The notes under the pieces are model-generated. The model made no database searches. It saw only the letters and a program-made list of their open reading frames with translations, and had not been told where the DNA came from. A DNA stretch of 64,000 nt, taken from assembly GCA_020444065.1 (NCBI GenBank), contig JAHLLQ010000007.1, positions 62,001-126,000 of the forward strand, in the 5' to 3' direction. The stretch comes from a bacterium (GTDB taxonomy: Bacteria > Sumerlaeota > Sumerlaeia > SLMS01 > JAHLLQ01). Below are positions 23,804 through 33,078 of the stretch, one piece after another (position 1 is the first letter of the stretch; the number at the start of each line of letters is the position of its first letter). Position numbers and translations under genes: made by a program.

Positions 23804-25096
23804 TCAGGGAATGGATACTGTGTCGTAAGACGTGATCGTGACGCGGTGAATGTTGATGATTCCGGATTTGAAGGTGGGTTGGAATTCGAAGCGGTACGGA
23901 TCGGCCAGATCGACTCGGATGAGCGCGTTGAATCCGGCGGTCGTTCCGTCGGGGATCTGGGGATCCATGACGACGCGATAGTGCTTTGCGAGCTTCTCCA
24001 AGGCCATGTCGTTCTCGCCGGTCTTGGCAGAATCGAATCGCACCGTGGAGAACCGGCGCGGGTCGGCGGAGGTGTTGGAATCGCTGATCAGTGCCACTTC
24101 GACGTACGGCATGATGTCGGGGAGATCGTCAGCGAGCGGAGAAGAAAGCCAGAAATCTGCGACGAGCAGCTTTCCCGGTGGAAGATTCTGGATCAGGGGA
24201 GCAGAGCCGCCGTCGGAAATCCAGGTCGCGAAGCTCTGGGCTTCCAGGTCGATCGTAGGGGCGATGACCAGTTTGTCGCCTCCGGAGCCGCGTATTCCAA
24301 TAACCCGCTCGGTCTGCAGATTGACGAAACGCCATTGGTTTTCGAGATCGAATGGAGTGGGCACGGGATCAGCCACAGGTGTCGGTTCACCGGTTCCCCG
24401 ACTGAAGACTCCGCCTCCGTTGTAGAGGACGGTTTTGCCCGGCAGACTCTCCAGGTCGACCTTGAGTACGTCGATCTCCCACAGGGTTGTGTCGATCCCT
24501 CGCGTTGCATCGGTATCCAGAGTATAGAATGCAAGGATGGCACCGGCGGGGGAGCGGGAGTAGACGTACTGCGTCATCGGGCGCGTGTTCGTATTCGGGC
24601 CGATTGGGCTGCCTAGCCCCCATTGTTCGGAGGCCCGCCAGACCTGAGGAACGAGGCCATGGAAGTTCAGCCAGAGATCCGTCTGGCTCGACTCCGTGCC
24701 CGGGGGGGCATCGCTGCTGAGATGCCAGCGGTAGGCGTAGAGCGTGTCCGCCTCTGTCTGAAACTCGTACGCTGTCGGATTCTGTGGCTCCGTGACCGGA
24801 GGCGAAGAGGCCCATGCGGCGAGCATCCAGGTGTTCTCGTCCGAGGAGGCGATACGAAGTTCTTCGGTGCCGGCGGGCGAGGGCGATTCGGGTTCCAGGA
24901 TTACCCCGTTCGAGTTGGGCATCGGGAAGGCGGTCGGTGGGACGGTTGTGTAGTTGAAGAGGCGCCCGGCCCACGACGACGACCAGCCTTCAAATTGCTC
25001 GGTAGTCTGCACCGGCGTGTATTGCGCTGAAGCGATTGCGGTGGCCAGAATCGTTGCCGACAGGGCAATCCCAAGTCGGAAATGCGGAAGTTTCAT
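23804..25096 (-). CDS. Secreted protein of unknown function
   Basis: 430 residues with a clear signal peptide (MKLPHFRLGIALSATILATAIASA) and a GGAGAGAGGAA site before the ATG. The mature protein is mostly beta-strand and aromatic-rich: EGWSSSWAGRLFNYTT, WMLAAWASSPP, YAYRWHLSSDAP, LWLNFHGLVPQVWRAS. That suggests one or two jelly-roll or sugar-binding-like sandwiches, but I do not recognise a family. There are no catalytic motifs, no lipobox and no C-terminal Trp tail of the type seen in other exported proteins here. It converges with the pseudopilin gene. Confidence 0.75.
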   Translation of the reverse strand: MKLPHFRLGIALSATILATAIASAQYTPVQTTEQFEGWSSSWAGRLFNYTTVPPTAFPMPNSNGVILEPESPSPAGTEELRIASSDENTWMLAAWASSPPVTEPQNPTAYEFQTEADTLYAYRWHLSSDAPPGTESSQTDLWLNFHGLVPQVWRASEQWGLGSPIGPNTNTRPMTQYVYSRSPAGAILAFYTLDTDATRGIDTTLWEIDVLKVDLESLPGKTVLYNGGGVFSRGTGEPTPVADPVPTPFDLENQWRFVNLQTERVIGIRGSGGDKLVIAPTIDLEAQSFATWISDGGSAPLIQNLPPGKLLVADFWLSSPLADDLPDIMPYVEVALISDSNTSADPRRFSTVRFDSAKTGENDMALEKLAKHYRVVMDPQIPDGTTAGFNALIRVDLADPYRFEFQPTFKSGIINIHRVTITSYDTVSIP

Positions 25097-25311
25097 TTCC
25101 TCTCTCCTTACCTTGATTGATCCTCGGAGAGACGTAAATCGGGATCGGCGTTCGAGACTTATTCAACTCATCCGAGGGCAACATGAACAGTAGTGCAAGC
25201 GCGGCGGGCCTGGCAACAAAAACAATGGCGTAAAACCACTAAAAACGATGGTCGATTGATATGTGTGGAATATGTTGGGGAGAATTGTCCCCGGTTGGGT
25301 AATTCACTGCC

Positions 25312-26310
25312 CTATTCGGGGGCTGATTCCTCAGCGAGCCAACTGACGGTCTTCTTGATGAAGGGCTGGATAAACTGCTCCCAGGTGTCGAGGAAGTAGT
25401 CCTGGAGGGCGGGGACGTAGGCACGGTCGGCGTTGAGGGGGTCGCCGAGGGCGTCCCAACTGAGGGCGGCGACGATGTGTGAGCCGAAGTCGTCGGGGCC
25501 TTCGGGGCGAACAGTGGACAGAACGGCGAGGGCTTCGCGGTGCTCGCCGGCTTCGTGCAGGCACCAGGCCCACTGCACGACGATCTGGGGGTGGGGAAGT
25601 GCGGTGGTGCGGCGCTCGGTGCGGTAGCGTTCCGCGCCGTCGCGCACGAGGGGTTCGATCAGTTCGCGGGATTGTTCGTGGAAACCGAACCCGAGCAGGC
25701 ACCAGGAGTATCCGGCGCGGATGATCTCGTCTTCGGGATCGAGCTCCCAGGCGGCTTCGTAGATTCGGCACGCGGTGGCATGGGCGCCGCGGTGATAGAT
25801 GTTCATGCCGTGCCGTTCGAGATCGCGGGCGAGACGCCGACGTGCCGCGGGTGAGAAGCTCTCGGGGCTTTCGCGGAAGGCCTGGACCTTTGCTTTGTGC
25901 GGCCAATCTTGCTGGACGTCGTCGAATCCGCGGGCGAGGAGCTCGCGATTCTCGAAGTGAAGGGGCCAGAAGCGTCGCAGAAATCGCTTCAGAAATCCGG
26001 GCGATGGGAAGATAGGGCCGGCGGAGAAATCCTTTGCCGCGTCGGCGTTTCGTCCAAGTCCATGGAGGGCGAGGCCGCGGTTGAGTCGAGCGACGGCGTT
26101 CTCGGGCTGGCGCTTCAGGATGGCGTCGAATTCGGCGACAGCTTCCTCGTGGCGGCCTTGTTCTTCCAGGGCGATGGCGCGAAGCGTATGTGCGGCGGTG
26201 GTCTCGTAATGGTCCTCCTGGAGCGCTTCAAGGACGGCTTCGGGCTTCTCTTCGTCGAGGTTAGCCCATGCGCGATCGATCTGGAGAGGGGTGATTTTGT
26301 CCTGTGGCAT
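25312..26310 (-). CDS. Cytoplasmic tetratricopeptide-repeat protein
   Basis: 332 residues, no signal peptide. TPR-like helix pairs are visible at residues ~40-90 (AHTLRAIALEEQGRHEEAVAEFDAILKRQPENAVARLNRGLALHGLGRNADAAKDF), ~180-215 (GMNIYHRGAHATACRIYEAAWELDPEDEIIRAGYSWCLLGFG) and ~240-265 (VQWAWCLHEAGEHREALAVL). It is probably a scaffold for protein-protein contacts; partners are unknown. It is transcribed away from the PCD gene 96 nt upstream and is not in an operon. Confidence 0.8.
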   Translation of the reverse strand: MPQDKITPLQIDRAWANLDEEKPEAVLEALQEDHYETTAAHTLRAIALEEQGRHEEAVAEFDAILKRQPENAVARLNRGLALHGLGRNADAAKDFSAGPIFPSPGFLKRFLRRFWPLHFENRELLARGFDDVQQDWPHKAKVQAFRESPESFSPAARRRLARDLERHGMNIYHRGAHATACRIYEAAWELDPEDEIIRAGYSWCLLGFGFHEQSRELIEPLVRDGAERYRTERRTTALPHPQIVVQWAWCLHEAGEHREALAVLSTVRPEGPDDFGSHIVAALSWDALGDPLNADRAYVPALQDYFLDTWEQFIQPFIKKTVSWLAEESAPE

Positions 26311-26406
26311 GTTCAGTTGACCTTGCGTGGGGCGCGTGCGGCCGCGTAGCGTGTTCCGTGCATCGTCTCAAACCACCCAACGACCTGTTCATGCAAGGAG
26401 CAAGTA

Positions 26407-26721
26407 ATGACGACCGCAAGCGAGAAGGATATTCTCAACGAGGTCCAAATCGAGGAGGCACTGACGGAACTGCCCGGATGGGAATACCAGGGGAAGCGAC
26501 TGGTGAAGCGATTTCGGCTGAAAACGTTCCAGGATGCGATGGAGTTCGTGAACGACATCGCACCGGTAGCCGAGGAGATGAACCACCACCCGGATATTCT
26601 GATCAGTTTCACCAAGGTCAAGCTTCAGCTCTGGACGCACAAGTTCGAGAGCGTGACGACCCTCGACGTGACACTCGCCAAGCGGATCAACGACGTGGGG
26701 GTGACACACGGTTTGCCCTGA
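26407..26721 (+). CDS. Pterin-4a-carbinolamine dehydratase (PCD/DCoH family)
   Basis: 104 residues, standard PCD length. The family motif is intact: EEMNHHPDI (H60, H61, P62, D63) and LWTH with H78, the residues that form the pterin site. It dehydrates 4a-hydroxytetrahydropterin, recycling the cofactor of aromatic amino acid hydroxylases, though many bacterial PCDs act outside that pathway. No phenylalanine hydroxylase gene is adjacent. AAGGAGCAAGTA precedes the ATG, a good site. Confidence 0.93.
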   Translation: MTTASEKDILNEVQIEEALTELPGWEYQGKRLVKRFRLKTFQDAMEFVNDIAPVAEEMNHHPDILISFTKVKLQLWTHKFESVTTLDVTLAKRINDVGVTHGLP

Positions 26722-26759
26722 TTGATGTCGGGGCCTGTGGAGACGCAGGTCCCGTTTCC

Positions 26760-27293
26760 CTAATCTAACTCCAAGAACGGTTTCAGGACTTCCTGCCAGC
26801 GGTTCTGTGAGCGCAGGATCAGTTCGGCGACTTCGCGCACGGCGCCGTAGCCTCCGGCCGCGTGCGTGACGATGTCGGCCTGGTTTCGCACGTCCACGCA
26901 GGCGTTCGCGGGCGCTGCGCCGACGCCGACCCAGCGCATCGGGCGCAGGTCGACGAGGTCGTCGCCCATGTACATGATCTGCGCGGGCTCCAGCCCGAGT
27001 TCGACGGCGAGTTCCTTGATGGTATCGAGCTTGTCGTGCCGGCCCTGGTAGAGGTGGGTGATCTTGAGTTCCCCCGCGCGGCGTTCGACGGCGCGGCTCT
27101 CGCGGGCGGTGATGATCGCGACGGCGATGCCCGCGCGCTGCAGCAGGGAGATTCCCATGCCGTCCTGCGTTGTGAATCGTTTCATTTCCTCCGACTCGCC
27201 CAGGTAGATCCCGGAGTCGGTCAGTACGCCGTCGACGTCCAGCACAAGGAGTCGCACGGGCATCAGTTTGCCGACCAATCGAACGTCGTCCAT
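26760..27293 (-). CDS. kdsC: 3-deoxy-D-manno-octulosonate 8-phosphate phosphatase
   Basis: 177 residues, the usual KdsC size. HAD-superfamily phosphatase without a large cap: motif I LLVLDVDGVLTDSG, then TTQDGMGISLLQRAGI (the KdsC/YrbI segment), motif II IITARES and motif III GDDLVDLRPM. It hydrolyses Kdo-8-P to Kdo, the sugar joining lipid A to the LPS core. kdsB, the next enzyme, is in the same window (31402-32175) on the same strand but separated by the subtilase gene. The first ~11 residues before VRLLVLDV may be dispensable; an internal ATG gives a shorter alternative. Confidence 0.92.
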   Translation of the reverse strand: MDDVRLVGKLMPVRLLVLDVDGVLTDSGIYLGESEEMKRFTTQDGMGISLLQRAGIAVAIITARESRAVERRAGELKITHLYQGRHDKLDTIKELAVELGLEPAQIMYMGDDLVDLRPMRWVGVGAAPANACVDVRNQADIVTHAAGGYGAVREVAELILRSQNRWQEVLKPFLELD

Positions 27294-27315
27294 AAGAACC
27301 CCTTTCTTCCAAAAC

Positions 27316-27344
27316 GAGGAGCGCCGCGGATGACGGCGCCCCTC
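27316..27344 (-). terminator. Terminator after the subtilase gene
   Basis: GAGG-bulge-GCGCCG (27316-27326) pairs with CGGCGC-bulge-CCTC (27334-27344). On the minus strand it is followed by GTTTTGG. It lies 28 nt past the subtilase stop and upstream of kdsC. Confidence 0.65.
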
Positions 27345-27371
27345 TGAGATAATGCAGTCGGTGACCTGCTG

Positions 27372-30300
27372 CTACTCAAACGTTGTCCAGGACTCCATGC
27401 CGGAGGCGACGTGGCCGAACTGGTAGACGTTGGTCTGGAGGCCCGTGAAGCCGCCGGGGCCGCCTCCCGCGCCGTAGGCATTGAGTTCGAAGTCCGGTTT
27501 CAGCACGGCGATTCCACCGCCGAGATCGGAGGCGGAACTGGTCGGCCCAAGCACCTGATTCGTGTAGAAGCCGGTGTTGGCATCGCCCGCGGCGATCATG
27601 AAGCGGACCTCCTGCTGCGGAGTGATCGGCGTCAGAGGCGCCGTGAAGCCAAGGGCCGTAAGCGGAATGGCGAGTTCCCATCCTGTGTTCACGATGCTGG
27701 TGTCGCCCGGGACGCTGAAACCGCCGGCATTGTCGAACTGCATCGTGAAGCCGACGGGTTCGAATCCAGTCGGCGTGTAGGTGCCGACTCCGAGGTCGAT
27801 ATCGCACCAGACGTCACTGGTCGCCAGGTCGTAGTTCAGGACCGAGAGTGCGTAGATGTCGTGGTTGGCCGTGGTGCCGTTCTCGAGCCAGAAGAGGTAG
27901 TCGGCCTCCATGGTGGGCTCGAGGGTGACGCCGTTCTGGCCGTCGGTGGCACCGACGGGGCCCTGGCCGCCATTATCCGTGACCGGGTTTACGCCAGCGT
28001 TCGGGCCGTCGAAGAAGATCCAAAGCGCGGCGTTCTGCGGCGAGGGCTCGGTTGGGACGACGGCGCCGATGTGCAGGTACAGGAAGTCGTTGTCGTGCGC
28101 GACGCGGAGGTTTGCGATCTGCAGCGCCGTAGTTGACGGCGCGGAGTCGTTTTGAACGACGATCGGGTCCAGATCCGTTCCGTCGCCATCGATATCGGGC
28201 GGCGTCAGAGGATCGATGCCGTTTTGCGGAATCGGTGTGTTCGTCGGGAACGGCGACGGTGTGGGTGACGGCGTCGGAGTGGGCGTGTCGCTGGGCGTCG
28301 GCGTCGGAGTATCCGTCGGAGTCGCGGTTGGCGTGTCCGTCGGTGTCGGCGTCGGGGACGGGGTGGGGGAAGGTGTCGGCGTAGGCGGAACGCCTTCCGT
28401 CAGCGTCAATGTGCCGTCGCCGGCAACCCACTTGGCAACCAGGGCGCCGTCTTCGGTCGCGGATGGTTCGTAGATGATGACTTCATCCGTATCGAGCCCG
28501 GCGCTTGCGCTGTATGCGAGCAGAACGGGCTGGCCTTCGCCGTCGGGCGTGCCGCTGAAGAGGTAAAGGTCGTAGTCGGCTGTCGTCGGGACGGCGAGGT
28601 TGTACTGCACGGTGTTCGAGGTGACGAGAGCGACCTGGCGGGCGAGGGCGCGGCGATCGGTCGGGTTGGAGCCGAGGGTCGCGCTGAGCGGCGAGACGAA
28701 GACCTCGGTGCCGGCTTCGATGGCGGCGTCGGGATTGATCATTCCAAAGCCTTCCTGCGAATCCCACATGCCACTGCGATCGAGTGTCGGGTTGCTGCCA
28801 CCGCCCTCGCGGGTCTGGTTGGACTCGGTGGCGGTCATCAGCAGGAGGTTCTTGACATAGAGGGGGCCAGAGTCGCTGAGGAAGGACCAGGCCATGCCGT
28901 TGTCCTGCAGGGCGTCGATGACGAGCGCGACGGCACCGGCGGTGAACGGCGCAGCCATCGAAGTGCCCTTGAGGCTCTGATAGTCGTCGGCACGGACGTC
29001 GGCGATGCCCAAGTCCCCCGCGTCAGCCGCATCTGAATCGTTGGAGTCGACGGAGGTGATGTAACTCTGGTCGTCAGAGCCGCCGGGAGCCATGAGGTCC
29101 GGCTTGTGGCCCATGCCGAGAAGTTCTTCTGCGGCGGAGGGTGTGAAGCCTTCGCTGGAGTAATCAGTGAGCTGATTAGTGTCGCTGGACGCGGCGACGG
29201 TGATGGCCTTTGCGGCGCGGGCGGGGTCGCCCATCGTGTTCGAGCCCAATGCCGATGCGTCGTTCCCGGCGGAGACAACCACCACGACACCGTTCGCAAC
29301 GAGCGTATTGACCTTGTCTCGGGTGGTCTGGTCGAGGACGCCGGCGCCTGTGCCGAGGCTGAGGTTGGCGACCTTGATGTCCTGGCCGCTGCCATTGAGA
29401 GTGACGATGCGGTCGAGAGCGGCCTGGGTCCAGGCGCTGTTGCCGGATCCGTCATTGGAGAAGACCTTGAAGGCGGCCAGTTCGGCGCCGGCGGCGACGC
29501 CGCGGAACAGATCAAATGCATCGCCGACACCGAAGTCTTCGCCGCCGTTGATGGCGGTCAGCGTGCTGATGTTCGAGTAGTGTGTCGATGTGCCGAATGT
29601 GGTGTCGTTGTTCTTCCACGTAGCGGGTTGCCAGATATTCGTCGGCGAGCCGAATGCCGAAATCGGGTTCGGGAGGCCGATCGAGCTGAAGGTCTGAGGG
29701 CTGGTCGTGACGGCGCTGTCCGATCCGACCAGGGCGTATCCTGAGCCCGGCTGATAGGCGAGAAGGCCGAGGGTAACCTCACGGCCGCCGCCGCCCTCCC
29801 AAGACAGGGTCTCCACCCAGTCCATTGCCGTGGCGTTTGTCGGGACATCGAGGGTGCCAACGCTGAAAGCGTTGATGTTGCCCGGATCGGGGGGATAGAT
29901 ACCGGAATTCGTAACTTCGATGGTCGTGGGGTTTGCCCCCCCGCTGGCTCCGGAGCCGGCCGCGATACCGGCGACGTGGGAGCCGTGCTGCTGGACGTCG
30001 ATGGGATTGGCCTCCGCATCGGTGGTCATGTCTTCCCAGTAGGTCAGGTTGGCGAAGTCGGTGTGGGTGTTGCCGGCCGTGCTGCCCGTTGTTCCGCCGG
30101 AAATGCCCGTATCGATAATCGCGATGCCGATCGTGTCGGTGCTGCCGCCATCGAGACCGGTGGTCCAGATGTCCTGGCGCACGCGGCCGGTGCGGGTCGC
30201 GGTGTGGATGTGCATCTTCATGGGAACGGGCTGTTGGACGAGCAGAAGATCGCTGCCCATCTGCTTGGGCAGGCGCTCGATACTCTTCATCGGCAAGGTA

Positions 30301-30683
30301 CCCTGCCATCCGTAGCCCAGGTTTTGATAAATATAGGTAATTTCGCCGCCCAGATCGACGAATTGCTTCATCTGATCGCGTGTGATCTGGCGATCGAAGA
30401 CCATGTTGACCGGGATCGTGGATTCCCATTGGGCCAATGCGGCTTTCTTCTCGGGAATCGTGGTGGAGCGCGAGGCAATCTGCATCTTCACGGCAGCCAC
30501 GGTTTCCATCAGTCGATCGTCAATGCGGTCGCTGTTGCGATCTTGCTGGGCGGGCGCGGTGATGACCGGTTTGACAGCCGGTTCCGGCGGAACCACGAGG
30601 GGGACTCCGGCCAGGGCCGCCACAGGCGACAATATGATCAATCCAGCGAGAAACTTCCGGGCAGTGGTCTGCTTCCAGATCAT
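27372..30683 (-). CDS. Large secreted subtilisin-like serine protease (S8)
   Basis: 1103 residues from ATG at 30683 ([26 protein letters not shown] signal peptide); the frame extends to 30725 without support. After a ~150-residue propeptide-like region, the S8 triad is intact: D191 in [10 protein letters not shown]233 in [12 protein letters not shown] and S575 in [14 protein letters not shown]. The spacing between H and S is long because of an insert around residues 240-400. A pre-peptidase-like C-terminal beta domain follows (~650-760), then a 55-residue Pro/Thr/Ser linker and a final ~230-residue DOMON/carbohydrate-binding-like domain ([28 protein letters not shown]). The tail is GMESWTTFE. 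Extracellular protein degradation is likely. Confidence 0.9.
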   Translation of the reverse strand: MIWKQTTARKFLAGLIILSPVAALAGVPLVVPPEPAVKPVITAPAQQDRNSDRIDDRLMETVAAVKMQIASRSTTIPEKKAALAQWESTIPVNMVFDRQITRDQMKQFVDLGGEITYIYQNLGYGWQGTLPMKSIERLPKQMGSDLLLVQQPVPMKMHIHTATRTGRVRQDIWTTGLDGGSTDTIGIAIIDTGISGGTTGSTAGNTHTDFANLTYWEDMTTDAEANPIDVQQHGSHVAGIAAGSGASGGANPTTIEVTNSGIYPPDPGNINAFSVGTLDVPTNATAMDWVETLSWEGGGGREVTLGLLAYQPGSGYALVGSDSAVTTSPQTFSSIGLPNPISAFGSPTNIWQPATWKNNDTTFGTSTHYSNISTLTAINGGEDFGVGDAFDLFRGVAAGAELAAFKVFSNDGSGNSAWTQAALDRIVTLNGSGQDIKVANLSLGTGAGVLDQTTRDKVNTLVANGVVVVVSAGNDASALGSNTMGDPARAAKAITVAASSDTNQLTDYSSEGFTPSAAEELLGMGHKPDLMAPGGSDDQSYITSVDSNDSDAADAGDLGIADVRADDYQSLKGTSMAAPFTAGAVALVIDALQDNGMAWSFLSDSGPLYVKNLLLMTATESNQTREGGGSNPTLDRSGMWDSQEGFGMINPDAAIEAGTEVFVSPLSATLGSNPTDRRALARQVALVTSNTVQYNLAVPTTADYDLYLFSGTPDGEGQPVLLAYSASAGLDTDEVIIYEPSATEDGALVAKWVAGDGTLTLTEGVPPTPTPSPTPSPTPTPTDTPTATPTDTPTPTPSDTPTPTPSPTPSPFPTNTPIPQNGIDPLTPPDIDGDGTDLDPIVVQNDSAPSTTALQIANLRVAHDNDFLYLHIGAVVPTEPSPQNAALWIFFDGPNAGVNPVTDNGGQGPVGATDGQNGVTLEPTMEADYLFWLENGTTANHDIYALSVLNYDLATSDVWCDIDLGVGTYTPTGFEPVGFTMQFDNAGGFSVPGDTSIVNTGWELAIPLTALGFTAPLTPITPQQEVRFMIAAGDANTGFYTNQVLGPTSSASDLGGGIAVLKPDFELNAYGAGGGPGGFTGLQTNVYQFGHVASGMESWTTFE
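28236..28390. repeat. Pro-Thr linker-coding low-complexity repeat
   Basis: Degenerate short tandem repeats (GGCGTCGG/GTGTCGG type) inside the subtilase gene encode its PTPTPS/TDTPT linker between the protease part and the C-terminal binding domain. Prone to length change; the frame is intact here. Confidence 0.85.
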
Positions 30684-30825
30684 CGAAATTCTCCTGTCAG
30701 TGGTCCGCGCTGCGGACGCGGACAAACCGGCTTGAGGGCGAACAAAGGCACAGAGGCCCCCGGCCCTCGCTGCTGGGGACTTTGTTTGATAATGTGGTCC
30801 CGAGTTCGGGCATCGTCAACGCAAA

Positions 30826-31395
30826 GGAGCGGTGGGTCGCGCCTTCAGCGCTCCCTGGGCCTGGACGCTGGGGACCCAGGGCTTGCGCCCTGGGCTGGTA
30901 TGGGGCGGGGCGTTGCCCCTTGAGGGGCGAAGATTGGCGGGTGGGCTCTTGGGCAGGATGCCCAAATCACCTCGAGGGGGCGTACTCGTACTCAGCGGAG
31001 CGGTACTCGTACTCGTACTCGGTTCTTGGGGTTTCGAGTACGAGCAGGAGCACGAGGGGGGCAAAGCGCGGGGGTGAGGTGACTTGAGCATCCTTGCTCA
31101 AGCCCAGTGATGTTGGAGAGCCCGCTGGGGTTGGGGGGGGCGATGGGTCGCGCCTCCCGCCTTCGCAAGGGCTACGGCGGACGAGTCAGGACTCCCTGGG
31201 CTGGTATGGGGTGGGGCGTTGCGCCTTGAGGGGCGATTCGAAGGGCGAGGATTGGCGGGTGGGCTCTTGGGCAGGATGCCCAAGTCACCTCGTGGGGGCG
31301 TACTCGTACTCAGCGGAGCGGTACTCGTACTCGCACTCGGTTTTCGAGATTTCGATTACGCGCACGAGCACGAGCACGTGACGCAAGCGGTCCCA
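30826..31395. repeat. Dispersed modular palindromic repeat, copies D and E
   Basis: Occupies most of the 718-base gap between the subtilase start and the kdsB stop. Copy D holds CAGGGCTTGCGCCCTGGG (~30879), a GGCGTTGCCCC module (~30909), TTGGGCAGGATGCCCAAATC (~30949), GTACTCGTACTCAGCGGAGC (~30982) and a TGACTTGAGCAT..TGCTCAAG hairpin (31083-31102). Copy E (31195-31395) repeats the GGCGTTGCGCC, GGGCAGGATGCCCAAGTCACC and GTACTCGTACTCAGCGGAGC modules and ends in a CGAGCACGAGCACG tract. No protein-coding gene is supported; long open frames are repeat translations. Confidence 0.85.
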
Positions 31396-31401
31396 GGGGT
31401 C

Positions 31402-32175
31402 TCAGACTCCGCGCCCCATGGCGCGGAGGGCTTCTTCGGCGCGCGGGATGTCGTTGGGGGTGTCGACGCCGGCGGAGTCGCTGGTGGTTTCACCGCAGTA
31501 AATCCGGTATCCGGCTTCCATGAAGCGGAGTTGCTCGAGGCGCTCGATGCGTTCGAGCGGGGTGGGGGACATGTGGACGAAGGCTTCGAGGGCTTTGCGG
31601 CGATAGGTGTAGATGCCGATGTGTTTGTAGCCGTAGACGAAGTAGGGCTTTTCGAGCTCGGCCAGCGGGATGCGACCGACGAACGGGATGGGCGAGCGGC
31701 TGAAGTAGAGGGCTTTGCCATCGGCGGCGCGGGCGACTTTGACGACGTTGGGATCGCGGAAACGCTCGCGGTCTTTGATGGCGATGCAGGCGGTTCCGAC
31801 ATCGGCGTCGTCGTGATCGAGCAGCGCGTAGAGCGCGGTTTCGATGGTCGCGACGGGCATGGCGGGTTCGTCGCCCTGGACGTTGACGATGATGTCGGCG
31901 CCGCGGCCTTCGAGGGCCGCCATGACGCGATCGCTGCCGGAGGGACAGTCTTTGGAGGTCATGACGGCGGTTCCACCGAAGCTCTCGACGGCTTCCTTGA
32001 TGCGGTCGTCGTCGGTCGCGACAAGGACTTCGTCAAAGGCCTCGACAGCGCAGGCGGATTCGTAGACCCACTGGATCATGGGGCGCCCCATGATCTGGAC
32101 GAGTGGTTTGCCGGGGAGTCGTTCGGCGGCATACCGGGAGGGAATCACGCAAATAATCCGTTGCTTGTCAGGCAC
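31402..32175 (-). CDS. kdsB: 3-deoxy-manno-octulosonate cytidylyltransferase (CMP-Kdo synthetase)
   Basis: 257 residues from a GTG start at 32175, which has a GGAG site upstream and places IICVIPSRYAAERLPGKPL, the nucleotide-binding motif, at the N-terminus as in KdsB (~250 residues). Other family segments are VATDDDRI, SGSDRVMAA, VNVQGDEP (metal-binding Asp) and the Kdo-site YGYKHIGIYTYRRK, LEQLRFMEAGYRI. It activates Kdo with CTP for transfer to lipid A, so the organism makes Kdo-containing LPS or a related glycolipid. The frame extends to 32376, but that part overlaps the divergent lipoprotein gene and is not conserved in kind. Confidence 0.93.
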   Translation of the reverse strand: MPDKQRIICVIPSRYAAERLPGKPLVQIMGRPMIQWVYESACAVEAFDEVLVATDDDRIKEAVESFGGTAVMTSKDCPSGSDRVMAALEGRGADIIVNVQGDEPAMPVATIETALYALLDHDDADVGTACIAIKDRERFRDPNVVKVARAADGKALYFSRSPIPFVGRIPLAELEKPYFVYGYKHIGIYTYRRKALEAFVHMSPTPLERIERLEQLRFMEAGYRIYCGETTSDSAGVDTPNDIPRAEEALRAMGRGV

Positions 32176-32261
32176 CTGGCTCCATCCTTTGGAGTGCCGG
32201 GAAGGCGGGCGGCCCGCTTTCTGCGTTCGAAGGGAAGTCCAATTCGCCTCGGAGGTTTCCC

Positions 32262-33071
32262 ATGCTTCGATATCGCATGCCCCTGCACTCGATGATTCTG
32301 ATTCTGACGCTGGCGCTGGCCGGATGTGCCGGCGACGGCGCAAACGTCGATCTGGACGACGCCGCGAAGGCGTCACGTCCGTTCTCCATCAAATCCGGTG
32401 AGATTTCTTACTCGTCGTCGGTCGGGACCCACAATGCGTATTTGTGCCGTCCGGCCACAAGCGACCCGGTGCCGGCGATCGTGGTGATTCACGAGTGGTG
32501 GGGCTTGAATGAGCACATCAAGTCGGAGGCGGAGCGGTTGGCGCGATTGGGCTACGTGACACTGGCGGTGGATCTGTACAACGGCCGGGTTGCGACCAGT
32601 CCGGCGGACGCGGCGGCGCTGAAGGGCGAGGTGGATGACGCGGCTGCCGTGGCAACAATGCGCGGCGCGGTGGATTTCCTGGCCAAGCTGCCCCAGACGA
32701 AGGGGCAGCCGATCGGCTGTATCGGGTGGTGCTTTGGCGGGACGAAGAGCCTGCAGTTGGCGATCGCGGAGCCGCGGATCGATGCGTGTGTGCTGTACTA
32801 TGGGACGCCGATCACCGATCCGGAGGAACTGGGTCGGATCCAGGGCCGCGTGTTGGGGATTTTCGGCGAGGCGGACTCGCACATTCCGCTGAAAGAGGTC
32901 GACGCCCTGGCGGACGGTTTGGCTCTATCGGGTGTGCCCTATCGCATCGAGACTTTCCCGGATGTCGGCCACGCGTTTGCCAATCCTTCCAATCAAGGCG
33001 GCTATGCCCCGAAGGCGGCCGAGGACGCGCGGCGGATTTCCGACGAGTTCCTGAAAGAGACGCTGAGGTAG
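32262..33071 (+). CDS. Dienelactone hydrolase-family lipoprotein
   Basis: 269 residues with a lipoprotein signal (ILILTLALAGC), so it is membrane-anchored outside the cytoplasm, unusual for this mostly cytoplasmic family. The alpha/beta-hydrolase core matches DLH: VVIHEWWGLNEHIK, a cysteine nucleophile in GWCFGG (C157), likely acid D205 in FGEADSHIP and H237 in DVGHAFANP. It would cleave ester or lactone bonds; substrate unknown. CGGAGG lies 9 nt before the ATG. The next gene starts 7 nt downstream, suggesting an operon. Confidence 0.88.
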   Translation: MLRYRMPLHSMILILTLALAGCAGDGANVDLDDAAKASRPFSIKSGEISYSSSVGTHNAYLCRPATSDPVPAIVVIHEWWGLNEHIKSEAERLARLGYVTLAVDLYNGRVATSPADAAALKGEVDDAAAVATMRGAVDFLAKLPQTKGQPIGCIGWCFGGTKSLQLAIAEPRIDACVLYYGTPITDPEELGRIQGRVLGIFGEADSHIPLKEVDALADGLALSGVPYRIETFPDVGHAFANPSNQGGYAPKAAEDARRISDEFLKETLR

Positions 33072-33078
33072 ACGATTC

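Noticed and set aside
30826-31395. Possible CRISPR array because of repeated ACTCGTACTC units
   Set aside because: Units are hairpin modules of different lengths with no regular repeat-spacer period and no cas genes.
30726-32295. Tyr/Ser-rich small proteins (YSYSAERYSYS type)
   Set aside because: These are translations of the palindromic repeat in several frames and recur wherever the repeat occurs.
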